From Paenibacillus sp. FSL R7-0273 (GTDB lineage Bacteria > Bacillota > Bacilli > Paenibacillales > Paenibacillaceae), in assembly GCF_000758625.1 (NCBI RefSeq), contig NZ_CP009283.1:5653501-5717500 (forward strand): a DNA stretch of 64,000 bases, written 5' to 3'. A model generated the notes under the pieces. That model ran no database searches. It was not told the DNA's origin and saw nothing but the letters and a program-made list of their open reading frames with translations. A program made the position numbers and the translations under genes. Below, piece by piece: positions 55,933-63,902 of this stretch. Numbering within the stretch: the first letter of the stretch is position 1; the number at the start of each line of letters is the position of its first letter.

Positions 55933-56850
55933 CTAATCCCTCAAATTCTTCTTAGTCAGTTTGAAAAACACCTGTTCGAGATTTGGCGAGATGTACTGGA
56001 AGCTCTTGAGCTCATCGCCGAACCTTTCCTTGATTTCGCTGATTACACCGGCGTCGTTCTTCGGAACCGCCAGCTCAATTTTGTTATCCTCTATAGCCAT
56101 TACTGTGTAATCCGCCAGCCGTGCGGTGTAAGCGGAGCTCTTCTGCTGAAGCTCCAGCTTCAGAATGGCCTGGTCCGTATAAGCCTCCAGAATGTCGCTT
56201 AATCTGCCTTCACAGAGCAGCGTGCCATTGTCAATAATCCCGACATGCGAGCAGATTTTTTCGATCTCCTCCATATAATGGGAGATGTATATGATGGTTG
56301 TGCCCAGCTGGTTCAGCTCCAGAATGGCATCCAGAATCCGGTTGCGCGACTGGGGGTCAACCCCTACGGTCGGCTCATCGAGGATGATGACATCGGGATT
56401 GTGTACAATCCCGCAGGCAATATTCAGCCGCCGCTTCATCCCGCCCGAGAATTTCTTGGGCTTTTGCTTACGCTCGTCCCACAGGCCTACAAACTCCAGA
56501 GCATAGCGCACCTGCTTCTTCAGCTTTTCACCCTTGAGGTTGTAGAGCTTGCCGAAGAATTCCACATTCTCATAGGCCGACAGATCATAGATCAGCGCCA
56601 GATCCTGCGGCACATAGCCCACCCGCCTCTTCGTGCTTTGGTTCGGGTACTCGTTGAACCAATGCATCTTACCCCTTTGAGGTTTTTCCAGCCCAAGCAT
56701 TACTTTGGTCAAGGTTGATTTGCCTGCCCCGTTGGGACCCAGCAGCCCGTAAATTTGTTTGTCTGTAATAGAGATGCTCAGACCGTCCAGCACCGGTTCC
56801 TTTTTGTTATAACTGAAGCCTAAAGCCATGCCAGAAAAAATAGTCCGCAT
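55933..56850 (-). CDS. ABC-2 type exporter ATP-binding protein
   Basis: 305 residues. Walker A GLLGPNGAGKST, Q-loop VPQDLALIYDLSAYENVEFF, signature FSGGMKRRLNIACG, Walker B VIILDEPTVGVDPQSR, H-loop ISHYMEE. This is the DrrA/CcmA-like class that powers ABC-2 exporters of lipids, polyketides and peptides. AGGAGG 7 bases before the ATG. First gene of the cluster that continues through the condensation, ketosynthase and agr genes. Confidence 0.95.
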   Translation of the reverse strand: MRTIFSGMALGFSYNKKEPVLDGLSISITDKQIYGLLGPNGAGKSTLTKVMLGLEKPQRGKMHWFNEYPNQSTKRRVGYVPQDLALIYDLSAYENVEFFGKLYNLKGEKLKKQVRYALEFVGLWDERKQKPKKFSGGMKRRLNIACGIVHNPDVIILDEPTVGVDPQSRNRILDAILELNQLGTTIIYISHYMEEIEKICSHVGIIDNGTLLCEGRLSDILEAYTDQAILKLELQQKSSAYTARLADYTVMAIEDNKIELAVPKNDAGVISEIKERFGDELKSFQYISPNLEQVFFKLTKKNLRD

Positions 56851-57070
56851 TGCTGTACCTCCTAAATGTTTTATAGCGGCTGCTTATGAAAAGACTGCCC
56901 TGGTAGCATCTGCTGCTTGTTTCCTATAATCAAAGTTTAGCATCGGAGCGTACGGATATACTTTTATGTCATAACAGGCACGTTTTAGATAATATCTGCG
57001 AAATAATTCGCATTAGACAACACCAGAAAGCAGGCAGCCAACGGGAAACCGGAGCTTATAAATCAAAAAA
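56851..57070 (-). promoter_or_regulatory. Upstream region of the exporter-ketosynthase-agr cluster
   Basis: 220 bases between the bofC terminator and the first exporter gene. It contains a perfect inverted repeat TGCGAA-ATAA-TTCGCA (56997-57012), a plausible operator, and AT-rich words such as TATAGG near 56925. I cannot place a convincing -35/-10 pair. Because a strong terminator blocks readthrough from bofC, the cluster promoter should lie here. Confidence 0.4.
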
Positions 57071-57107
57071 AACGGCCATGCTGCCCGTTGCCGGACGCAT
57101 AGCCGTT
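57071..57107 (-). terminator. Terminator of bofC
   Basis: AACGGCCATGC (57071-57081) pairs with GCATAGCCGTT (57097-57107), one mismatch, followed on the minus strand by a run of eight T. Confidence 0.9.
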
Positions 57108-57117
57108 AATATGAAAT

Positions 57118-57885
57118 CTATTCTGCCTGCATAACCTGTTCAGCCGAATCCCGCGCATAGTCACTGAAGGTCGAGAGCACACTGTTGTATTCCTCGATAT
57201 CCTGCACACGTATGCCGTCATGCAGCTGCTTCCACACCTCTTCGGGAAGTGAGGATTTCATCGAGCCCATATCCATCTGAAAAAAGGTCTTCAGCACCTC
57301 TTCCCCCTCCGGCCGGCCCTTGAACAGGCTCAAATTGCCCTCTTCATCGACTCCGATGTAGGCATTCTGCTTGGTCAGCGGTGACAGGTCATTTACCCGC
57401 TTCTCCAGCCACAGATCGCCCTCAGCGCTGATCCATCCGCTCCAGCCGGGGCGGTCCTCAATCAGTCCCTTTAGCTGCCCGGGAGTTTTCAGGCCGGACA
57501 ACGTCTGGATCTCCTCACCGGTGACGTAGACTGTCTTCAGATGAACAATCCGGCTGATCCCCTCGGCACTTACTGTCTCCAGCAGCTTGGCACGCCGGGG
57601 CTTCAGGCCGCCGTCTTCCCCGGTGTCACCGGCATTCTGCCGGACAGCTGCCAGTGCCGCCACACTGCTGTCCTGATCTCCGTTCTGCAGCGGATCATAG
57701 AATGTGCTTGCTTCCGCCGGCATATTCCATTCGTTCGTGCTGAGCAGTCTGCTTAGCTCTTCCGGAACCTGCATCCCCCGCCAGGCAAGCACCGATAATA
57801 CAATACAGGCCGCTCCAACCCAAGGGGCATTCTTCCACCGTCTCCACCGCCGCCACAGTTGTTTTTTCAAGCGAAAAGCGTTCAC
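57118..57885 (-). CDS. bofC: BofC-like sporulation intercompartmental signalling protein
   Basis: 255 residues from a GTG with AAGGGA upstream. A basic N-terminus and one membrane segment (GAACIVLSVLAW), a low-complexity region, then the BofC core: IVHLKTVYVTGEEIQ, LWLEKRVNDLSPLTKQNAYIG, GNLSLFKGRPEGEEVLKTFFQMD, DIEEYNSVLSTFSDYARDS, which aligns by eye with Bacillus BofC. BofC is secreted from the forespore and delays SpoIVB signalling that activates SigK processing. It is about 85 residues longer than Bacillus BofC, mostly at the N-terminus. In Bacillus bofC lies near ruvAB; here 12 kb separates them. Confidence 0.88.
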   Translation of the reverse strand: MNAFRLKKQLWRRWRRWKNAPWVGAACIVLSVLAWRGMQVPEELSRLLSTNEWNMPAEASTFYDPLQNGDQDSSVAALAAVRQNAGDTGEDGGLKPRRAKLLETVSAEGISRIVHLKTVYVTGEEIQTLSGLKTPGQLKGLIEDRPGWSGWISAEGDLWLEKRVNDLSPLTKQNAYIGVDEEGNLSLFKGRPEGEEVLKTFFQMDMGSMKSSLPEEVWKQLHDGIRVQDIEEYNSVLSTFSDYARDSAEQVMQAE

Positions 57886-58058
57886 TGTAATCCCTTCATT
57901 CTGCTTTTTTGGCTATTGTGGCCTGCGGAGGGAGGGATTATGCGCCTCTGGCGGAAAAAGTTTGCTTCACTTGCTAATGAGCCACGCGACGAGCCTGCCC
58001 GGATCCGTTTAGTTGGATTTTAGTTACCTAATTTCTATAAATCCCGGCATTTACGCCG

Positions 58059-58195
58059 ATTAGCTGGAAAAAAGACATCTATTTCGGTCTATTTCTGCTC
58101 TGAAGCTGATTTCCGTGAAATTAACTGCCTATTTTCCAACTAATGTTCCGGCAACGGTGGTGAACAGAGAATTAACTGCCGAATTTCCACTTAAT
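58059..58195. repeat. Compound short repeat element upstream of bofC
   Basis: Two 26-bp direct copies, starting AATTAACTGCC, at 58119-58144 and 58170-58195 (22 of 26 identical, 51-bp period). An inverted partner ATTAGCTGGAAAA (58059-58071) pairs with TTTTCCAACTAAT (58132-58144), 12 of 13. It fills most of the 354-base gap 57886-58239, which has no gene. Confidence 0.75.
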
Positions 58196-58239
58196 CTGAA
58201 GAGCATACCGTATCCCCCCTCTGCGCCACTCACATAAGG

Positions 58240-59520
58240 CTATTCCGCCGGAAGCGGCTTCCCGATTGTTCCCAGGAACAGCCATAATCCGGTCTGCCTG
58301 TCCTCGATAATGAAGATAAAAGGCCGGTCGGCAGTCAGCTCAAAGGGTAAGTCCGCAGTGGGAGCCGCTCCGGCATCCATTGCAACGAGCGTTGAGGCAG
58401 CGGCTTCTGTTCCGGCTTCATTCACCTCGATATACGTCTTATGAATAATCGAGCCGATGAAAATGGGCATATCCACATCTGCAAGCGCCGAAAAATCGGC
58501 CTGGGCCGGGTCAAAAGGAATCTTAACACCCAGTGCCTGTACAGCCTCCTTCAGATCAGCGCCATATTCGGCAGTGAATCGCGGAAGGCCGACGGTTCCG
58601 AACCTCTCCGCGAACTGGTCTCCGGCAGGCAACCCGCCCTGAAGCACCTCATCTACAGACCAATCCTCAGACGGCAGAATGACCAGCATTTCCATCTGAC
58701 CTTCCCCGTAAGGCAGACGTACAGCCTGCCAGTCCTTAGTCTCTGCATAAGCAAAGTTGCCGGTTTGCTTCATCATCATCACTTCTGCCGGGGTATTATT
58801 CCCCGAGTGGAATTCCGCAGGCTCAGAGCGCTCTACAGGAAACTTCTCTTGCCAGGCTCCTTTAAAATACAAGGCGTTGACCAGCAGCGCCACCGTATTG
58901 CCTCCGGGCGGCTGTTCAAGCATCCTGTCTATTTTGCCCGCCGTATGGTCTGCAACCCACTGGTTCACCTTGACTACAGTCTTCTCCGCAGACAGGTCTG
59001 TTGTGCGAACCTGCGCCCCATAGCTGGTTTCGGCTGCTTTCAGATAATGCTTGTGCAGCCTTATGCCGTTCTCTACCCACACCGAATTGGCCAGCTCTAG
59101 CTGAATGCCGGGTCCGGCATTGTTCAGCAGCGGCAGCAATGCCTTGTTGCCGGCATTCAGCTGCTCCAGCTCCCCGGGAGCATAGCCCAGCAGCCCGCCA
59201 AGCTCCGCTGCCGTCTCACCGCTGCTGCCGTTGTAAGCAAGCGCCAGCGCAGCTGAAATACTGTAGGGTGAAATTGTCAGATTGCCTTCAGCCCTGCCCT
59301 GCTCCCTCAGCTTGCTAAGCAGCCGCAGGCCAAGCTCATTGCTCTGCCTGGCAAGCCGGGCATCCAGCTTCGCGGCTGACGCTGCACGTTCACTGTAGTT
59401 CATCTTTGAGCTGGCAGCAGAGTCGCCGGCAACGTCACCAGAGCTGCCTGAACCGCAGCCGGCCAGCAGAACACACGGAAGCAGCAGGATACATAGATGC
59501 AGTACCGTTCTTTTTTTCAT
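58240..59520 (-). CDS. Lipoprotein serpin (serine protease inhibitor)
   Basis: 426 residues from ATG 59520 (MKKRTVLHLC), with GGGGG 7 bases upstream. Lipoprotein signal peptide with lipobox LLAGC. The serpin fold follows: NLTISPYSISAALALAYNG, ANSVWVENG, VNQWVADHTAGKID, LVNALYFKGAWQEKF, and the hinge EVNEAGTEAAASTLVA that must insert into sheet A, then ADRPFIFIIEDRQTGLWLFLG. The hinge is small-residue rich, so the inhibitor should be active. Counting from the hinge as in antitrypsin puts P1-P1' at Gly-Ala in MDAGAAPT, suggesting an elastase- or subtilisin-like target. It may protect surface proteins or secreted cellulases from proteases; that link is inference. Confidence 0.94.
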   Translation of the reverse strand: MKKRTVLHLCILLLPCVLLAGCGSGSSGDVAGDSAASSKMNYSERAASAAKLDARLARQSNELGLRLLSKLREQGRAEGNLTISPYSISAALALAYNGSSGETAAELGGLLGYAPGELEQLNAGNKALLPLLNNAGPGIQLELANSVWVENGIRLHKHYLKAAETSYGAQVRTTDLSAEKTVVKVNQWVADHTAGKIDRMLEQPPGGNTVALLVNALYFKGAWQEKFPVERSEPAEFHSGNNTPAEVMMMKQTGNFAYAETKDWQAVRLPYGEGQMEMLVILPSEDWSVDEVLQGGLPAGDQFAERFGTVGLPRFTAEYGADLKEAVQALGVKIPFDPAQADFSALADVDMPIFIGSIIHKTYIEVNEAGTEAAASTLVAMDAGAAPTADLPFELTADRPFIFIIEDRQTGLWLFLGTIGKPLPAE

Positions 59521-59608
59521 GAAACGTCCCCCTTTTATCTCAATCCATTCAGGCAAATGCTGATATACCTTACCTGACGAGTATAAATGGAAAATGTTTC
59601 AATTCAGC

Positions 59609-61735
59609 TTAAACGTTAGGTATCACCGGCAGCATAACATGGCTCGGATGCTCTGAGTCATGACAAATCGTCTGCTGAACAATCACCGCTTCCGTATCCT
59701 CATACGGATCCTTGCCGGTATTCGTATTCGGGAAGGCGACAAATTTGCTGGAAGACGTAACTGTGAGGCGGATGCGGTGTCCGGCGGCGAAGGTATGGGC
59801 GATATTTTGCAGGAAAATATCATATTTCTCCACCTGGCCCGGCACCAGCAGCTGCGGATTATCCAGCCCGTGACGGTACTTGGCCCGCACAATATAATTG
59901 GACAGCCGGATCGAATCGCCGTTCTCATGGACATCGCTGAGCGTCACAACCCAGTCGGTATCAAGGCCTGTGCTTGCTGCATACAGGACGCAGGACAGCT
60001 CCCCGGCGACCGTCAGCTTGTCCGCCAGAGGTTCACTGGTGTACACCACAATATCGCTGCGCAGCTCATGCTTCCGCATATTCTCCGGCTCACGCTCCCC
60101 GCTGTCCTGGACAGGGTCCGCCGGATTGTAGATAAATGTATCCGGGACGGAGTCCGCTTCCGGTGCAGACACCAGCCTGCCGTCGCCCAGTGACGAATTC
60201 GCCCGGCCCGAACCTGCGAGATAGAACGGCGTAACCACCGCTTCAGCAGGCGTCCAGTCCGCGGACGTTCTCCAGCGGTTTTCACCGACTACATAATAGG
60301 AAGCCCGCGGCTCCTCATCGATACCATTCGGTATCTCCTTCAGGAACCGGTCGAACCAGCGCAGCACAGAGACATCATAATCGTAGACAACCGCATCCTC
60401 GCCAAAAGCAGCCCCCTGCAGATCCCTGGCCCGGTTCGGCCCGTGCTCCCAGGCGCCTAAGCGGATTTTGCGGTTCGGCACATCATGCTCGGTCAGCATC
60501 CGCCAGGTCTCTGATACACCGGGACTGTCCCCGTCATACCAGCCGGAAATCACATACATCGGAACCTTAACCTGATGGCCCAGCTCGGTGAAGGTGCAGT
60601 TCCGCCAGAAGTCATCATATTCCGGATGCTGGCTCCACAGCTCCCACGGTCCGGAGGTCTTCCCGATCATCTGCTGCGGAATGTCCCGGATCGGCCTTGC
60701 ATCAACCGCTGCTTCCGGGCTTACCGTGATCCCGCCAAAAATATCAAAATCCGTCCGCGTCCCCACCGACTGCGCCAGGGTCCACGACAGCAGCGGCCAG
60801 GAGCACAGTGTCCCGCCTTTGCGTGCGGTATCAATAAACGGTGAGCCTACATTCACTTCATCCACAACCGCCTTGAGGTTCGGATGCCCGCTGGTGGCTG
60901 CTGCCACAACGACATAGCCGAGATAGGATGCGCCCCACATTCCTACTTTGCCGTCTGACCAGTCCTGGGTGATAATCCAGTCAATCGTGTCGTAGCCGTC
61001 ATCCCGTTCATTATAAAAAGGAATCAGCTCCCCCTCAGAATCCGCCCGGCCCCGCACATCCTGGGAGACTACGGCATAGCCTTTATTCGCCCAGCGCATA
61101 AAAATCTCTTTTTTCCCGTTACGGTCATAGCAGGTGCGCACAAGAATCGTCGGCAGCTTCGTCCCCAGCTGAATGCCCTCCGGCAGAAACACATCGGTCG
61201 CCAGCTTGATGCCGTCACGCATAGGAACCAGGAACGTACCAAGATCATTAACGCCATACTCCGGCTTGGACAGAAGCGGCTCATCATACACCGTCAGCGG
61301 AGTCAGCGCTTCATAGCCTGCCTTGACGATCAGCTCAATCCCGTAACGGTTAGGGGTAAGAAATGCAATAACCTCCCCGTTCAGCGTCACCACATCCAGC
61401 GCCGTATCGCCCCGCAGTGCCCAGACCTGTGATGCCAGCAGCCTTCCGCCAATCTCCGCCTCATAGCTGATATGCTTGTGGTATACCTCGCCGGTGTCCA
61501 GTACAACCTTTTCTCCCGTCCAGTCTGCAGCTTCGTAGGAAGCGAGCTGGCGGGCGATTTTGGCAAAAGGAAGCACATATTTTGCGTTCGGATCAAGCAC
61601 GTTGTCCTGCATTTGCGTGCGGCGGCGGACGTCTACCTTGGCGTGCATAATTGCTTTTTCCGTAAAATGAATCTTGCCGCTATAAATCCCGGAGCAGTAG
61701 AAACGGAAGTCCGTTGTATGTAAATAAATAGTCAT
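59609..61735 (-). CDS. CocE/NonD-family hydrolase (X-Pro dipeptidyl-peptidase-like)
   Basis: 708 residues from ATG 61735 (MTIYLHTTDF), with GGGGAT 8 bases upstream; the frame is open 78 bases further into the upstream gene. An N-terminal extension of about 170 residues precedes the alpha/beta hydrolase: VPMRDGIKLATDVFLPEG, oxyanion region TCYDRNGKK, nucleophile elbow GMWGASYLGYV, Asp in SGWYDGDSPG, His in AWEHGPN. The C-terminal jelly-roll (GELSCVLYAASTGLDTDWVV, GHRIRLTVTSSSKFVAFPN) completes the fold. Members act on X-Pro peptides, cocaine esters or beta-lactam esters. The neighbouring dipeptidase and OCD-like genes favour a peptide or amide substrate. Confidence 0.92.
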   Translation of the reverse strand: MTIYLHTTDFRFYCSGIYSGKIHFTEKAIMHAKVDVRRRTQMQDNVLDPNAKYVLPFAKIARQLASYEAADWTGEKVVLDTGEVYHKHISYEAEIGGRLLASQVWALRGDTALDVVTLNGEVIAFLTPNRYGIELIVKAGYEALTPLTVYDEPLLSKPEYGVNDLGTFLVPMRDGIKLATDVFLPEGIQLGTKLPTILVRTCYDRNGKKEIFMRWANKGYAVVSQDVRGRADSEGELIPFYNERDDGYDTIDWIITQDWSDGKVGMWGASYLGYVVVAAATSGHPNLKAVVDEVNVGSPFIDTARKGGTLCSWPLLSWTLAQSVGTRTDFDIFGGITVSPEAAVDARPIRDIPQQMIGKTSGPWELWSQHPEYDDFWRNCTFTELGHQVKVPMYVISGWYDGDSPGVSETWRMLTEHDVPNRKIRLGAWEHGPNRARDLQGAAFGEDAVVYDYDVSVLRWFDRFLKEIPNGIDEEPRASYYVVGENRWRTSADWTPAEAVVTPFYLAGSGRANSSLGDGRLVSAPEADSVPDTFIYNPADPVQDSGEREPENMRKHELRSDIVVYTSEPLADKLTVAGELSCVLYAASTGLDTDWVVTLSDVHENGDSIRLSNYIVRAKYRHGLDNPQLLVPGQVEKYDIFLQNIAHTFAAGHRIRLTVTSSSKFVAFPNTNTGKDPYEDTEAVIVQQTICHDSEHPSHVMLPVIPNV

Positions 61736-61748
61736 CAGTGCATATCCC

Positions 61749-62909
61749 CTATCCGCAGATTTGTTCAAATACCCGGAGCCAGTTGCCCCCCATGATCTTC
61801 GCGATGTCTTCATCCGTATAGCCGCGTGCTATGAGACCTCTGGTGAAGTTGATAAAGTAGCTGTACTTCTCAAGTCCCGCAACCGTTTCGGTCGAGGGCC
61901 CGTCCCCCGGGGCAAAGCCCAGCTTGGGAGCAATATTCTCTTTAAAATAGACCAGGGACCAGTCAAGGTCACTCATCGGCCAGTCTGTGCCAATGCCCAC
62001 ATGATCTACGCCAGCCAGCCGGATGACGTACTCCATATGATCCAGCACATGTTCGATCGTCGTATGGTCAGGGTCTTCATGGACAAACCACGGCATGGCA
62101 AAAATCCCGATGACGCCGCCGGTTCCGGCAATGGCGAGAATCTCCTCGTCGCTTTTACAGCGCATATGCGGATATATCGCTTCTACTCCGGTGTGTGAGG
62201 CAATGACCGGCGTGCTTGAAACCTTACAGGCATCCAGGGTTGTCTGTTTGCCGCAATGTCCGGTATCGACAATGATGCCCAGCTCGTTCATCCGCTGCAC
62301 GAACCGGACCCCGAAATTCGACAGCCCGCCGTTTGCCTGCTCCGCACAGCCGGAGCCGATCAGATTCTGCTTATTATAGGTCAGCTGCAGAATACGCAGC
62401 CCGAAATGATGCAGCACCTCCAGCAGCTCAAGATTGGTGCCGAGGGCATCCGTCTCCTGCGCCGTTACAATGCCTGCCACCTTGCCTGACTGCTTGGCGC
62501 TGCGGATATCTCCGGCGGTCTGCGCCTTGATCAGCCAGTCATTGGCATCAAACTGCAACTGCACCTCGCCCATGCTCGTAATCAGGCTGTCCATATCGTT
62601 CAGGTGCAGCTCCCGGTTGCCAGCTGTAATGCCGGACTGGAACCACTCCTCTTTATACTGGGGAATGTCACCGCCGGCTGCCAGCTTGGTCACCCATTTG
62701 GCCGGCATAGAGCTGTAGACCATCGGTTCATCCTTGTACGGCTCGCTGAGCTCCCTGATTCTCTCTGAGACAGCAGCGGGAATTGCGCGCGGAGACAGCG
62801 GCCCCTGAAACAGCAGATCAATGTTGATATTCTGCTCATGCAGCCGCTGTGCGCGGAGCTCCTGCTCCTCCGTTAATTTAAAATCATAGAATCCTGCCTG
62901 TAAGCTCAT
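61749..62909 (-). CDS. M19 (renal) dipeptidase-like protein with altered metal motif
   Basis: 386 residues; GAGGAGG 7 bases before the ATG. Family features: AGIVTAQETDAL (bridging Glu region), LRILQLTYNKQNLIGSGC, MNELGIIVDTGHCGKQTT, STPVIASHTGVEAI and HVGIGTDWPM. The first metal motif, normally DxHxD (IDGHNDL), reads N27-I-N29-I-D31, so the His ligand is Asn. Other zinc ligands appear present. It may bind one metal or act on an unusual substrate. It lies 18 bases after the OCD-like gene and 13 bases before the CocE/NonD gene, in one operon. Confidence 0.9.
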   Translation of the reverse strand: MSLQAGFYDFKLTEEQELRAQRLHEQNINIDLLFQGPLSPRAIPAAVSERIRELSEPYKDEPMVYSSMPAKWVTKLAAGGDIPQYKEEWFQSGITAGNRELHLNDMDSLITSMGEVQLQFDANDWLIKAQTAGDIRSAKQSGKVAGIVTAQETDALGTNLELLEVLHHFGLRILQLTYNKQNLIGSGCAEQANGGLSNFGVRFVQRMNELGIIVDTGHCGKQTTLDACKVSSTPVIASHTGVEAIYPHMRCKSDEEILAIAGTGGVIGIFAMPWFVHEDPDHTTIEHVLDHMEYVIRLAGVDHVGIGTDWPMSDLDWSLVYFKENIAPKLGFAPGDGPSTETVAGLEKYSYFINFTRGLIARGYTDEDIAKIMGGNWLRVFEQICG

Positions 62910-62927
62910 CTTTTTTGCCTCCTCAGA

Positions 62928-63902
62928 TTACATCTCAACCTCAACACCCTTACGCAAAAGCACGGCCTGATTGTAAATATAATGCGCCGCAGCCAAATCC
63001 TCAATCGCCAGACCCAGGCCTTTGAACAGGGTAATCTGCTCATGGCTTGTCCTGCCCTGCACGCTTTGCAGGAGCAGCCCGCCGAGCTCCCCGGCGATAT
63101 GGCCTTCGGCTATGGCGCCCTCAGCCAGCGGAATGAGGTAGTCACCTGCTTCGTGGACAGCGGATTCCAGCCGGTCCACGTAGAGCCTGGACCTTGCCAC
63201 CAGCGCCGAGTCCAGCTCCCGCTCATGCGGCCGGCAGGCGCCGACGGCGTTGATATGGGCTCCCTCCGGGACCCATTCGCCATTCAGCACCGGGACACTA
63301 GAAGCTGTCACGGTACAGATAATATCCGCAGCCTGGACCGCCTCGCGTGCGGTAGCCGCTGCCGTTACTTCTATGCCGTATCTGGCGGCCATCTCCGCGG
63401 CAAAACGCTGCACCTTGTCTGGCGTCCTCCCCCAGACGCGGACCTCGCGGATGCTGCGCACCAGCAGCATCGCCTCCAGATGGCTGGCCGCCTGCTCGCC
63501 GGTGCCAAGGATCGCCAGCACGCCGGCATCCTCCCGGGCCAGCAGCTTCGTTGCTGCCGCACTGACCGCCGCTGTGCGGATGGCCGTGATCTGCCGGCCG
63601 TCCACGATGGCGTTCAGCCTGCCGGTCTCTGCATCGAACAGGGCAACCGCCCCCTGATGGGAGGGCAGGCCCCTGTCATGATTGTGCGGGAACACGCTGA
63701 TCAGCTTGGCTCCCGCCGCCGCTTCCTGCCGCAGATAACCCGGCATCAGCCCGAACAGATTCCCGTCCGCGAGCGGCATAACCTGCCGCAGGCTCTGGAC
63801 CGCATCTCCTGAGGAGAGTGCAGCCAGCACCCTCTCCATAACACCGATGCAGGCCTGCATTGTCAGCATTTCCGCCGTTTCTTTTCCGTTAATCACCAGC
63901 AT
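62928..63902 (-). CDS. Ornithine cyclodeaminase/mu-crystallin family protein
   Basis: 324 residues, GGAGG 9 bases before the ATG. NAD(P)-dependent Rossmann fold: LAILGTGEQAASHLEAML. Other family motifs: GAKLISVFPHNHDRGLPSHQG (active-site Lys), RTAAVSAAATKLLA, WVPEGAHINAVGACRPHERELD, YVDRLESAVHEAGD (catalytic Asp). Members are ornithine cyclodeaminases, alanine or ketimine reductases, or alanopine-type enzymes; substrate cannot be told. First gene of a three-gene operon with two hydrolases, suggesting use or detoxification of a peptide-like amine. The last 98 bases of the window upstream hold no gene that I can see. Confidence 0.93.
   Translation of the reverse strand: MLVINGKETAEMLTMQACIGVMERVLAALSSGDAVQSLRQVMPLADGNLFGLMPGYLRQEAAAGAKLISVFPHNHDRGLPSHQGAVALFDAETGRLNAIVDGRQITAIRTAAVSAAATKLLAREDAGVLAILGTGEQAASHLEAMLLVRSIREVRVWGRTPDKVQRFAAEMAARYGIEVTAAATAREAVQAADIICTVTASSVPVLNGEWVPEGAHINAVGACRPHERELDSALVARSRLYVDRLESAVHEAGDYLIPLAEGAIAEGHIAGELGGLLLQSVQGRTSHEQITLFKGLGLAIEDLAAAHYIYNQAVLLRKGVEVEM

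Noticed and set aside
45300..57100. Mobile element carrying the agr-ketosynthase cluster
   Set aside because: No transposase, integrase, terminal inverted repeats or target-site duplication could be seen; insertion is suggested only by synteny.
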